64,000 nucleotides of DNA from Phanerodontia chrysosporium (GCA_001910725.1 MJGA01000010.1:620001-684000), one strand, 5' to 3'; counted from the stretch's first letter, positions 48,348 through 58,570 are shown. Made by a program: numbers and translations. The notes: generated from the letters alone by a model not told the origin.

Positions 48348-51271
48348 CTATTCAGAGCCATTGTCTGCATTAGTCATTGAAGATCTGTCGCAATGTGAGG
48401 TTATTCCGCCCACTTGTGAGGCAAAGATCATAAGGAGTAAGGACGTAATGAAGGGCCAGACCGGCGGTTCCAGAGCAGGAAGCGCACGTCTGTTGTCCTG
48501 ATGTCGAGGCCAATCATGATGAGCTCCAGTACCAGCTGATTGGTACAACGGTGATACGCACACCCAATCATCAATCCTGTATGTCCCTGCGAGTACGCTT
48601 GTCAGGGACAGGTTCCCATCAGCAGGCAGGGTTTGGTGAAGCTCCTCCATGAAGATTTCCATGACTGTCCTGTAGCATACCAAATCGTCTTCCTTGAGTG
48701 TGAGATCAATACGGACGTCGTAACTACCGATCACAGTCACGTAGGAAGCCGTATCGTCTTCAAGAAGAATATCGTAGCGATGGTGCCTATCTTTGACTCG
48801 AGAGTGCCTCTTGACCGCTTCCATGACGTCTATTTCAGCTGTGATAGTTGGGAAAGGGCGGACCGAGGAAGGTTGTCGTTCATGCCACAGCTGCACGAAC
48901 GATATAAACTTGAAATATTCTGCGCAAATGATTAGTTCGTACGGCAGTAGTGGCTAGGAGGAACACAATCAGCTTTTCCGTCATACTGTACATGCGATCC
49001 AAGGGGACGACAACAGTAGGAAATGCACCAAGTACGACTTGAAATAGCGCAGAATTACGTGCCCCGCACGCATAGCCTGGGCGGGAGTTGTCACCCACGC
49101 GTACATCGCGAGCTGCAAACTCGGTGCAAATAGTGAGAGATATTCAATAATAAGCGGAAAGTGGTTTGGATGTGCTGATAGGAGGTGGTACGGCCAGAGA
49201 GTGAGCATGGGGTGCCTGGGTGTGGGACAGCCCGGTGGCAAGGGCCCGATAGGCGGGAAGGGCGCGAGCAAGCTGGCGACAGGATTGGCACTGTCAAGCG
49301 CCGTGAAGCAGATATACGCTCGGTCGATGTGGGAAGCATCACGACAGCGTCTCTCATCCAGAAAAAACTCCCTGAACGAAGTGTGAAGTAGAATGACCTT
49401 GAAGTCAGGGTTAATCGCTGCGACACATCGCAGACGATCCACCATAGACACGATGTCGTCCACGAGGGGAAAATTATGTTGGTCCAAGAACGTCGAGTGA
49501 AGTGGAAGACCATCTTGCCTCGATGCTGCAAAGACCAAGACCGACAAACGTCTTCTGTATTCTGTGATGTTGACAGCAACATTCTGCTTGTTTGGGCGCC
49601 CTGATGGAATGTCGGTTTTCAAGATTCGCTGGTACAGCGTGTCAAGACGCATCGATGTCAATGGCACGGGAGACAGCAATGTCTCAAATTGGCTATTAAG
49701 GTTGGCGTGAGCCTGGTCAAGGAAACTGACGGACACGCGCGCGAAGGTAATGTCGCCCTGAGCACGCCCAACGAGTTGCCGCAACGCGTCAGGGTGCTTG
49801 TGGGCGAACTCTTTGTACGACAGAATCTGGGGCACACAGTGTTCCAGGTATATTTGCGCGTCCGTTGTCCAGTTGTGTGCTACGTCAGGTAGTGGCTAAT
49901 GGTAGATGATGTCGGAGCCCACAGGATTTGCAAGGGCTGCCATGACATACGGGTGTGGCCGCGATGAAACGAAGATCCGTAGCCAAGAAAAATCGTGACA
50001 TAGTGCAAGAAGATGTCTGAGCATGTGAGGCACCTGTTCTCGCTCCTTGCACTGATCAATCCCATCAATGACTAGTACCAGCAGGGTGGGAGGGGGAGAA
50101 GCATTGGCGAGAGCACGGTGAAGGATGCGCCTGATAGCTTCTTGCATTCCTGCCTAGTCGCCACGCTGAAGATATTGTCGCATGGTGCCGATGACGTCAA
50201 TGCTCGAATGAAGGGACTGCTGAAGTTGGTGTACAATAGCAGGGAAGAATAACCGCGAGTGCTCAAAATTCCCCTGAGAGAAGAAGAAGAATGCTCCGAG
50301 TTGAGGCGATTGTTCCGTCGCCGCGCGTAGACGAGCACAGAGCTGGTATGCTATGGCGGTCTTTCCAGCTTCGGTATCGCCACTGAGGAAGTACACAGGT
50401 TTGTGCCTAATTGGCCAACATTGCAGTTCTGCGGCAAGATCATCTGGAATCGCTCGGGTGGGCTCGCGCTTGGATTCGTCCACAGACCGATAGCCAGCAG
50501 ACGCGCTGACGACCTCTTCAATGAACTGCGCTGATTCCTCTGTATAGCGAGAATTAGCTCTCAGGCAACATGCGGCGACTGTCAAGCAGACTACGTGCCT
50601 GCTACCTGCCATTCGGCGCCTCTTCGCTGTGCATACTGTGTCATACACGTTTCGCATAGCTCCATAGCGTAGTACAAACCTCCGCATCTATAATCTCATC
50701 TACGATGTCCGAAAGGGAGACTGAATTCTGACACTAGAGCATTCTAAGTGACTTTTGGAGTCGAAGAAGAGCGAACACGTACATACCTCAAACAACGATG
50801 TCGCCTTGTCCAAAGCTATCTTCAACTGCGTCAGAGTTGCTTCATTGACAGGCGGCCTATTCAACTCTTGACTTCGTCTCATTACTCTGAGGAAAGCCCA
50901 TCGTCCCGTACTTCTGACGTTTCACGTTGGAAACTGTGGCAGGGCACTAGTCGCCGGAAGTGCAGTGGTCAGCCCACGTACGTCAATTAGGACTATTACA
51001 TACCCCAGAAGCTCTTGCGTTCGCTCTCTCAATCTCTCACAAGAGCGAATCTTGTCCACCGTGACCGGTGGGCTCTGCCTCAACTTACCCTCCTCGCTTA
51101 TTAAAAGCAACTCCAGCCGCTCCAGACTGGCTTCTAAGTCATCTCGTGTCTTGGAGGGTGGTGTAACCTGCAGCGAAGATTCTTCGTGAAGCACTGTTTC
51201 GTGAGCAGTCGAGAATGACTCACTTCAACAGCAGCCCAAATATCCTGTACTGCTCTCTCAACCTCTGACAT
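48348..51271 (-). pseudogene. NACHT-type NTPase, second copy, with two in-frame stops
   Basis: This copy is collinear with the + gene along its whole length. It has MSEVERAVQDIWAAVE (from 51271), the segment TRDDLEASLERLELLL, EATLTQLKIALDKATSLFE, AQFIEEVVSASAGYRS, Walker A GDTEAGKT, Walker B LVLVIDGIDQC, SSRPHPYVMAAL, LHTSFREFFLD, and the C-terminal domain with RYDILLEDDTASYVTVIG and TYRIDDWV. Two TAG codons interrupt it at 50154-50156 (between the sensor helix and Walker B) and 49896-49898. The aligned + gene has no stop at either place. Each TAG could arise from CAG by a C-to-T change. The C-terminus also diverges after DDWV. I therefore call it a pseudogene, although a read-through or truncated product is possible. 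Confidence 0.68.
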
Positions 51272-52405
51272 CTCGGGCACCAGTGAATACTTAGGAGAGG
51301 CAGATCAGTGTGATGTTCTCGTATACCAGATGGTGTACGCACTTGAGGGGAAGCTCTCGAAGACATGGTCCGACAAGCCATGGAAGAGAAGAGGAACCTG
51401 TAGGGCACAGGGAGGCACGCTCCAACCTTTCAGTTGGCAGGCTATGCCGCGAGCCGCAACTCTGTTTGGCAAGTAAGCACCACGAGACAGCTGCATGTCG
51501 TCAGAAACGCTCGATGGGTTAGGATTGATTGCAAGCACCTCAGTCGAAGGAACAGCGTTGTCGGCGTTGTTATTCTGTTCTGAACTATTGCGAACGTCGT
51601 AAGAGCATTCCAAGCGTCGCATACAGCGGGGCATAGAACTGCAGACGGCATATGCACACAGCGAGTAATAGCAACCTTCATTTACACGTGCGCATCAGAT
51701 AGGCCGTCATATGAACCGGGCAGATTATACGCACCCTGAAGCGTTCCGGGATTGCGAGCCGACTTATGGAGAGTGAGCTCTATTCACTACACCAGCAACA
51801 ACGGTGGACTCGGTGCAAAGAACCGAATACTCTCTTTTGCGCACTTGGTTGATGAGGCCTAACGTTCCTGAGTGCGGAAACATGACTTATGACTGTGGAT
51901 CCACGCGCGGATAAGCTGGCGTATGTGAGTACATCTGCTCATCTGCGGCATGTATTTGTGAGCCCCAGGATCACATCAAGGAGCAACATGCCAGTCGGGG
52001 AGCAAACTATATGGAGGAGCGTGGCTTGCCCCTTCCGCAATTTAAGAGGCTGGTTCACGAGCCTAAAAGCAAACCTGGAGGTGAAAAGGGAGGCTGAAAG
52101 TGCTCACCAGCGGACATCCCGTTTGCACCACACATACTACATCTCTACATGTCGCGAGTGCCCCTCTTGCGTTCCTGTGCAGCTTGTGTCCCATGCAGAC
52201 ACGAGGACAACGATGAGCGCGTATTTGGTTCCGTGTTGCGCGCCCAGGTATACTTCTACTCGCATCATGATTAGGGCAAGAGAAATTAGAGTCGTCGGGT
52301 CTGCGTAAAGACGAAGTGCAACTTACATATTTCACTGTAGGTACGCTGTCGTATGTGGAAAGTGTGCAGAATGCAGGCCTCAGGGCCTCGCAAACAAGTC
52401 AGACG
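51272..52405. other. Intergenic, left flank of the gypsy element
   Basis: About 1.1 kb with short open frames only. No product recognised. Confidence 0.45.
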
Positions 52406-52410
52406 TGTAT
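52406..52410. repeat. Target-site duplication (left), TGTAT
   Basis: The five bases before the left LTR are TGTAT, repeated at 59480-59484 after the right LTR. A 5-bp duplication is normal for Ty3/gypsy integrase. Confidence 0.9.
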
Positions 52411-53010
52411 TATCACAAAAATGCGCTGCCCTAGCGCCTATACACCAAACCAACCAGCAATACTCACTGGCAAAGGTTTACTTGGACTACAAAGGGTGTA
52501 GCCAGGCTTGAAGACGAGGTATAGAGGCTAGAGAGGTGAGATGCGATGAGATTGAAGCTGGGGAGGCACCCCCAGCCCTCAGGGTTTATATACATGTGCA
52601 CCAGGTCCCCAGGGACCGGTGTTCAGGGTCCTAGCTATCTAATACCTACTACGCTATTGGCTAGTGCCCTAAAGGCATTCCTACATTCTCCTACACGTTC
52701 CTAAATGTTCCTACGATGTCCCAGAAACCTCCAGAACGTTCCAGCACTGTCCGGACCTGTCCAGAGACCTCCAGGGCTTTCTAGTCCATTCCGGAGTGTC
52801 TCGGCGCTTCCAGACCCTTGCCTGCTTCTAGACCTTCGACCATGTGACCCTGGGATACCGCACGTGTGCGCATCACGTGACCGCCGTATCACGTGACCAG
52901 CCCCGAGCCTAGGGCTGTCACTCCAGCGCTTCTGCATGTCACAGTTCGGAGTAATCGCTTCTGTCACCTGCTGCCCCTAACCCTAAGGGTTAAGACGAAA
53001 AACTGTGACA
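52411..53010 (-). repeat. 3' LTR of the gypsy element (600 bp)
   Basis: It is identical by eye to the LTR 6,469 bases to the right. A TATA box on the - strand reads GTATATAAA (about 52590). Three CACGTG sites lie at 52861-52866, 52874-52879 and 52890-52895. A telomere-like palindrome (TAACCCT, A, AGGGTTA) lies at 52978-52992. Confidence 0.95.
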
Positions 53011-53022
53011 TTACCCCCAATT
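53011..53022 (-). other. 3' polypurine tract
   Basis: On the - strand the sequence AATTGGGGGTAA directly abuts the 3' LTR, where plus-strand DNA synthesis would be primed. Confidence 0.8.
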
Positions 53023-53045
53023 CTGGCTGAACCTCCTGGTGAAGC

Positions 53046-54962
53046 CTAAATACCAGTGGAGCCAAAACCATCGCTGCTGCGAATGGTTGAGTCGAGGCGA
53101 GAAACCGGAGTTGGTTCGGCGTAGGAGATTCTTTCGAGCACGAGTTGAGCGACACGATCACCCTTGTGGAATGTAAAGGTGTCGGGCGAGTTGTTGATGA
53201 GTAGAATTTTGAGCTCTCCTCGATAATCTCGGTCAATAACGCCTGCTCCTATGTCGATGCCTCTGAGGCTGAGGCCACTCCGTGGTGCGACTCGAGCGTA
53301 GGTACCTGGTGGAGTACACATTCGAAGGCCCGTTGACGCTAGCTTGCGATCATGGGGCTTGAGCGTAAGGTCTTCCGTGATGAAAAGATCCAACCCTGCG
53401 CTTTCTGGCGAGCCACGTGAGGGGAGTTTTGCGTCCTTGTTCATGAGCTCGACCTCGAACTGGTCGTCTGCTCCCCAAGATTGGAGTAGCGCGAGTTCGC
53501 GCACGAAAAACTCATCCTCCTCGTCGTGGTGGCGTTGCAGAAGGGAAATTGCCTTCGGCGCATCTGGGTATTTCCTGTGGAATTGTTTGACCTTCGCCAT
53601 AGCGTGCTTGAGATTGGGCAAGTATTCCCATGTGTCGCTATGCTCATCGTAGCCTCTCCACCGTACTCGGTACATAACACGGCCTTTAGAGTCTGGCTGT
53701 GCATCTACGATCTGCTCGACCTCGTACTCCTCGTCATCACCCACACGAATGGGTGGTAGGGGTTTGCGCGTGCGATTGGCAACCTCATCCTCGACGTGCT
53801 TCGTGAGCTTGCTTGCGTGGAAGACCGGGTGAATCTTCACATGGGCTGGTAACTTCAGCTTGAAGGTGACCGGTCCCAGCTGCTCTACGATCTCGTAAGG
53901 GCCTACTCGCTTTGGTGCCAGTTTCTTGGAGGGAACCCGAAGGTTCAGATCCTTTGCGTCAAGCCAAACACGGTCTCCGACCTTGAACAAGGGTTCTGAT
54001 TTACCCTGGTCGTAGTACCACTTCATTCGCTCTGCAGCCAGCATGAGCGCGGCTTTCGCCTGATCTTGGGCCTCCTGTCTAAGCTTCGTCCAGTCGTCCA
54101 GTTCTGACAACCTTGTAACACGGTCCTGCTCTGGGAACATGCGTGGATGACGGCCATATTCGACGAAGAATGGCGAGTTCTTGGTGCTTTCATGCGCCTG
54201 GTTGTTGTACGCAAACTCGGCAGAGGGCAAAAGGTACGCCCAGTCGTCCTGCCTGAAGCTTGTGTAGCAGCGCAGATATTGCTCCAATGACTGATTAACT
54301 CGCTCAGTCTGACCGTCTGCCTGAGGGTGAAACGCTGTAGTCATTGCTGACTTGATCCCCAGGAGTCTGCACCATTCCTGGAAGAGTTTCGCGGCGAACT
54401 GCGTTCCTCTATCCGAAATGATCTGTCTGGGTAGGCCGTGCAAAGGCCAAACACGCTCATAGAGCAAATTTCCCAGATCCTTGGCTGAAAACTCCTTGGT
54501 GATGGGGAGGAAATGTGCTCGCTTGGTTAAGCGGCAAACGACTACGAAGATAGCGTTGTAACCGTCCGACTCAGGCAAGTCCGTGATCATATCGCATGAG
54601 ATTATCTCCCAGGGTTCCGACGGAACCTCGTTCGGTTGTAGCAGGCCAGCAGGCTTCTGGTTGACGTTTTTATGCGACTGGCAGACTTCGCAGCCTGCGA
54701 CGTACTTCTTGACGTAAACCGACATTCCTGGCCACCAGTAGTTGCGCGACAGCAACTCCAACGTCTTCCATCGTCCAGGGTGTCCAGCCCCAGGGAAGTC
54801 GTGGTGTAACTTGAGTAGATCCGCCCTAATCTTGTCGTCCTTGGGCACATACACCTTGCCTCGGTGCAGTAGTAGCCCGTCCTCGAGGTGCCATTCCGCT
54901 AAGTCCTTCCCGAACTCTCTTGATCCTTTCTCGTGGTCCATAACACTTGATGACTCTGTCAT
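53046..54962 (-). CDS. Integrase - chromodomain - dUTPase polyprotein
   Basis: A single intact frame of 638 residues. At the N-terminus is the HHCC zinc-binding part (HHDFPGAGHPG ... CEVCQSHK, residues about 50-95). The catalytic core carries Asp in SCDMITDLPE, Asp in IISDRGTQF and Glu in QADGQTERVNQ, so the D,D,E triad is present. A GPY/F module (RVGPYEIVEQLG) and a chromodomain (YEVEQIVDAQ ... YRVRWRGYDEHSDTWEYL, about 415-470) follow. The last 140 residues are a trimeric-type dUTPase with all five motifs: GSPESAGLDLF, APRSGLSLRG, GAGVIDRDYRGE, GDRVAQLVLE and SSDGFGSTG. The start is the ATG at 54962. The RT and RNase H that normally precede integrase in pol are missing. dUTPase domains are known in some retroviruses and a minority of retrotransposons, where they limit uracil in new DNA. 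Confidence 0.95.
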   Translation of the reverse strand: MTESSSVMDHEKGSREFGKDLAEWHLEDGLLLHRGKVYVPKDDKIRADLLKLHHDFPGAGHPGRWKTLELLSRNYWWPGMSVYVKKYVAGCEVCQSHKNVNQKPAGLLQPNEVPSEPWEIISCDMITDLPESDGYNAIFVVVCRLTKRAHFLPITKEFSAKDLGNLLYERVWPLHGLPRQIISDRGTQFAAKLFQEWCRLLGIKSAMTTAFHPQADGQTERVNQSLEQYLRCYTSFRQDDWAYLLPSAEFAYNNQAHESTKNSPFFVEYGRHPRMFPEQDRVTRLSELDDWTKLRQEAQDQAKAALMLAAERMKWYYDQGKSEPLFKVGDRVWLDAKDLNLRVPSKKLAPKRVGPYEIVEQLGPVTFKLKLPAHVKIHPVFHASKLTKHVEDEVANRTRKPLPPIRVGDDEEYEVEQIVDAQPDSKGRVMYRVRWRGYDEHSDTWEYLPNLKHAMAKVKQFHRKYPDAPKAISLLQRHHDEEDEFFVRELALLQSWGADDQFEVELMNKDAKLPSRGSPESAGLDLFITEDLTLKPHDRKLASTGLRMCTPPGTYARVAPRSGLSLRGIDIGAGVIDRDYRGELKILLINNSPDTFTFHKGDRVAQLVLERISYAEPTPVSRLDSTIRSSDGFGSTGI

Positions 54963-55736
54963 CCAACTGGGCTTGTATTGATCCTCTTGCTAGCCTCTTG
55001 CTAGTGTCCCTTATCACTGAATGGCCAGATTGCCTTGGGCTCGTATCGTGGAAGATTCTGGCTTCTCAATGTGGTTTCCACGATTATGGCAATCTACCCC
55101 CAATTCAGGATATGGCCTCCTGGACATAGGATCAGCCCCTTCTCAGGCTAGTGCGTTCAGCTCCAATGTGTGTAGGCTGACTCCAAGAGTCTATGCATAG
55201 CCAATATAGGTAAAAAGCCCTTTTGACCCAACTGCTGCAGTCGCTCTCAACACCCTGAAGTATCTGGGATTATGCCCTGAATGCTAACTTCAACTAGGTG
55301 TTGCAAACATCTTCAGGCTGAGAGACACTGCCCTGTCACTTGCTCGGCAAGCAACCGAAAACTTCTGCTTCAGTACTTCGAAGCTAAGTTGTGGAGCCCT
55401 CCCCAAAGGTACCAGTACCTCGGTGCCTAGGGACCTGCACTATCTGACTAACTCGTCCAATAAATGGCACAACACTGGGCCTTCTGAGTAGTAATACTCG
55501 CCCTACTTTGGTTCTCAACAGTTGAGAGGTTCCAAAGTTCTGTCAGATAGCCGAAACTGAGGGGCACAACACTGGAATCCTTGATTCCTCCCTTCTGGCA
55601 GTTCAACTGCCGAAAACTGTGGCCAATCTGGGGTGGTGTAAGCGACAGTTAGAGTCTAAGCTCTGCTCTTTCCTCCTCGAAGTCCTAGTTCATCAGTTCT
55701 TCGGGTTCTGCTTATGCTGCCCATGCTCATTCCAGT
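54963..55736 (-). other. Non-coding gap where RT/RNase H is expected
   Basis: About 770 bases with stops in all frames and no RT motif (no YxDD-type sequence seen). It contains a second polypurine-tract-like sequence at 55095-55105. The rest is not recognisable as decayed RT. Confidence 0.7.
55095..55105 (-). other. Internal second polypurine-tract copy
   Basis: The - strand reads AATTGGGGGTA, matching the 3' PPT at 53012-53022. A CCAGGAGG also lies about 15-20 bases upstream on that strand in both places. It could act as a central PPT or mark the old end of an ancestral element. Confidence 0.55.
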
Positions 55737-56063
55737 CTATTTTTTGACTAGACCTCTTTGAGCAGCTAAGGCCGAGGAAATGTCCTTTCCACCCAGATCT
55801 GTAATGAGGTATGCTTGTCTGGAGACATGGTCCCCTACGGCTACGTCGAGCCAAGCATACTCCTCAATACTGCCACACTTGTTCCTGGAGCCATCTGCGT
55901 TGTAAACGCGTATCTCCCTGGCCAGCTGGTTCGTCTTTAGCTTATGCTTCTTGACGAAGCGATGGCTAATGAACACAGCATAGGCCCCTGAATCAACCAG
56001 CGCGGTAGTCTGCACTCTGATTTCCTTACTCTGACTCAGTGTTACTGGAATGATAAAGCTCAA
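55737..56063 (-). pseudogene. Retroviral-type aspartic protease fragment
   Basis: About 108 residues with the active-site triplet in ALVDSGAYAVFIS and the downstream hydrophobic segment AYLITDLGGKDI. Gypsy proteases normally continue into RT after this point. Here the sequence departs from the family after LGGKDI and stops at 55737. Since pol continues no further, it marks the left edge of the missing block. It could still fold as a protease dimer. Its frame differs from gag, so expression would need frameshifting or re-initiation. Confidence 0.7.
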
Positions 56064-56147
56064 ATGAAGGCCTTCCTCAATTCCAAAACATGTTCAATTG
56101 AGTCAAGTGGGTAAAGGAAATCGAAAACGGACCAGAGGTCATAACCT

Positions 56148-57728
56148 CTACATCAGTCCCTGCAGAAAATCCTCATCGTCTGAGAACACCACGCGGTTAA
56201 TCTTCTGCGCCTTCTCCTTCGAAGACGACTTCTTCTTTTGCTTGGTCTTGGGGGTATCTTCTTCTTCTGAGCTATCCGAGCTCGATTCCTCGTCAGAGGC
56301 TACCTCCTGGAATCTCTCCGAGTCGCTGGCGTACACCTCGCGCACGCTGTTCTTCGTGTGGCGAGAGCCCTTATCCTTCTCCTTTCCCTTTGAAGGCGAA
56401 GCCTTTGACGAACTGGCCACCGGTGCATTGGTGGTTTTACTCGACGACGTCGAAGAACCTGAGTTGTTCTTCTTCGATGGACACTCCTTGGCGATGTGGC
56501 CTTTGCCTCCACACTGGGCGCAGCAGCCTTTCTTCTTCGCCTCCTCGAACGACATGGCAACCTTCTGAACTTTGGCTGTCTTGCCTTTACCCTGGGCTGA
56601 GCCCTTCTTCAAGGCGTCGACATCCATAGCGTCAGGGTCTTTCGACGACTGAGGCTGTCCAGAGAGTACGGTGCCCGTCAAGAGACGTTGATCCTGCAGA
56701 ATCTCCTGAACATCCTTCAGCCAACCATCCCAGGTCGTAGCCCACTGAGCACGACCACGGGCTGCCAGTACATCGGCGGCGGCACGAGGGGTATGGGCAT
56801 AGGCTTTGACCAACAGTTCCTCGTTGGAGAAGCCAGTTTGGCGAGCCAGCGAACGGAAACGAGCAGCAAACTCATTGAAAGTCTTCTCGTTCGTTCCTTT
56901 CTTGCTGACAAGCTGCTCAAACTCTGCCCTTGCCCTGTCCTTCTTGTCGGTCTGTTGGAATCCTTTCTGGAGTTCGTTCACAAAGTTGGTCCAAGTACCA
57001 AGGGGCTTTGAGTCTGCCACCTTGTCGAAGTACTCTTGCATGACCTTCTTTGCTGAACCTCGCAGGTAAGTCATCGCCGTCTCTATCTTCTTTTCGTCGT
57101 CCATTACGCCACGGTGGCGCAACCAGAGTGCCATCGACTCGAGCCAGTCATCCAGCTTACTAGCCTTATCACCATTAAAGGTGTCAGGCTCCTTCATGGT
57201 AGGGAACAAAGACTGAGACAACCCAACGTTGCCTCCACTAGTGCCTTGCTGAACCAACACTTTCAAGCTCTCGTTCTCCTGCTTCAGCACCTGCATAGCG
57301 TTCTGCAAAACGCGATTTTGGTTCTGAGCCTCTGCTATCTGCGCAGACAAGTGCTGTCTAGTCTGCTCAAGAGTGTCTATCTGCTCCTGAAGTGTCTTGG
57401 CCTCAGTTTTGCGTTTGCGAAGGGCTTCCTTCAAGCGAAGGACTTCTGAACCCATTTCCGACCTTACTTGAGCTATCTCAGCCTTTACCCAGTTACCCAG
57501 GCTGTCAACGAGGGCCTTGAAGTCGCCAGGAGTCAATCCTTCCTGAGCGGCTTGTACCCATGACTGGCTGTACTCTTCGTAAGAGGTCGAAAGCGGCGCA
57601 GCGGCCAAAACTGGGGTAGGGCCTCCCTCAGCCATAGAGCCGAGTTCTAACGCTCCCCAAGGGTCCATACCACTTGAACTCGCAGCAGAACGCAAACCAA
57701 AGTCAACAGGATTTGAATTGAGCGACAT
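56148..57728 (-). CDS. Gag polyprotein
   Basis: Gag builds the virus-like particle and binds element RNA. The intact frame of 526 residues begins at 57728 (MSLNSNPVDFG). A coiled coil at about residues 85-160 (LKEALRKRKTEAKTLQEQID) precedes the capsid-like retrotransposon-gag domain (TFNGDKASKLDDWLESMALWL ... FAARFRSLARQTG; about 190-310). A single CCHC zinc knuckle (CCAQCGGKGHIAKEC) lies near residue 410, followed by a Ser/Lys-rich and acidic tail. Nothing is truncated, so particle assembly from this copy is plausible. Confidence 0.92.
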   Translation of the reverse strand: MSLNSNPVDFGLRSAASSSGMDPWGALELGSMAEGGPTPVLAAAPLSTSYEEYSQSWVQAAQEGLTPGDFKALVDSLGNWVKAEIAQVRSEMGSEVLRLKEALRKRKTEAKTLQEQIDTLEQTRQHLSAQIAEAQNQNRVLQNAMQVLKQENESLKVLVQQGTSGGNVGLSQSLFPTMKEPDTFNGDKASKLDDWLESMALWLRHRGVMDDEKKIETAMTYLRGSAKKVMQEYFDKVADSKPLGTWTNFVNELQKGFQQTDKKDRARAEFEQLVSKKGTNEKTFNEFAARFRSLARQTGFSNEELLVKAYAHTPRAAADVLAARGRAQWATTWDGWLKDVQEILQDQRLLTGTVLSGQPQSSKDPDAMDVDALKKGSAQGKGKTAKVQKVAMSFEEAKKKGCCAQCGGKGHIAKECPSKKNNSGSSTSSSKTTNAPVASSSKASPSKGKEKDKGSRHTKNSVREVYASDSERFQEVASDEESSSDSSEEEDTPKTKQKKKSSSKEKAQKINRVVFSDDEDFLQGLM

Positions 57729-57757
57729 CTTGATTCAAAAACGCGCAGATACAAAAA

Positions 57758-58570
57758 CTAATCGAGGTTCTTCTCCAAAAACAACCAATCTTCACCCAAC
57801 TCCTGAATCAGCTCCCTGCAATGCTCAGCGAAGCGTGGCTTAAGCTCAGCGAAGCTATGTGCGCCTGCCTTCTTCAAATCCCTCGAAATCTTCTTCCACT
57901 CCCTCGTGGTGTACTCCTTCGTCTCGACGATGGTCTGAAGGTGTTTGCGAATGTTGTCGAACCTCTCCTTGAACAAGCCCAAGGTGTAGAGCTCGTGTTC
58001 AGTCAACCCAACTCGAAAACGCTGCTCGTCTAGCTTCTGAAAGAACGGACCCAAGTGGTTAAGGGCGCCGTTGAACTTTCGTCCGTAGTCGCGCAGCTGA
58101 TGGACCTGAGTGTTGGTGTGAAAGCGAAGGTCTTTGGGAATGGGTTTGACTTCGATAGGGGGAGTAGGGGGAGGTTCAATACGTTCGATGAGGGGTAGAG
58201 GGGGAGGGGCGTTCGCGATGCGATCGAGTAGGCGGCGCTTGCGCTGTTCGTTGCGATAGTCTTCGAGCTGAAGCTGGTGCTTGAAGTCGTTCAAGTCTGC
58301 TTCACGAGCAAGCCTTTCACGACGACCAGGGACAGGGGTGTAGGGTGTAGTGCGAGGTTTGTACGCAGGGCGCGGCTTCCCAACGTCTTTGAAGCGGTGA
58401 AGGTTCGAGATCTTGATGCGCTCAAGCAAGGGTTTGCCAGAGCTCTCGTCCTTAGCAAGGACAAAACGGTTCCTAGCAGCTTTAGGCACTAGTAAACACG
58501 GGTCAGCCTGTGTACACAAGCCAGAAAACTTCTCCACACAGGCAAAGCGCAAGGCTTTCCTGCCAGCCAA
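57758..58570 (-). CDS. Accessory open frame upstream of gag, unknown function
   Basis: An open frame of about 270 codons lies between the 5' LTR and gag. It has a basic, Pro-rich first half (RPAYKPRTTPYTPVPGRRE; PPPLPLIERIEPPPTPP) and a helical second half (REWKKISRDLKKAGAHSF; HCRELIQELGEDWLF). It contains no ATG: the first possible start near 58570 is a TTG. It would therefore need a spliced upstream exon or a non-AUG start. It ends 30 bases before the gag ATG. The codon pattern looks protein-coding. I recognise no family; gag-proximal accessory frames are uncommon in gypsy elements. Confidence 0.5.
   Translation of the reverse strand: MAGRKALRFACVEKFSGLCTQADPCLLVPKAARNRFVLAKDESSGKPLLERIKISNLHRFKDVGKPRPAYKPRTTPYTPVPGRRERLAREADLNDFKHQLQLEDYRNEQRKRRLLDRIANAPPPLPLIERIEPPPTPPIEVKPIPKDLRFHTNTQVHQLRDYGRKFNGALNHLGPFFQKLDEQRFRVGLTEHELYTLGLFKERFDNIRKHLQTIVETKEYTTREWKKISRDLKKAGAHSFAELKPRFAEHCRELIQELGEDWLFLEKNLD

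Noticed and set aside
49896..50156. Splicing around the two stops in the - strand NACHT copy
   Set aside because: The flanking sequence aligns codon for codon with the intact gene and no GT-AG pair would remove only the stops, although I cannot exclude it without transcripts.
52701..52967. Identical 88-codon open frames at 52701-52967 and 59170-59436 (-)
   Set aside because: They are the same LTR stretch in both copies, not genes.
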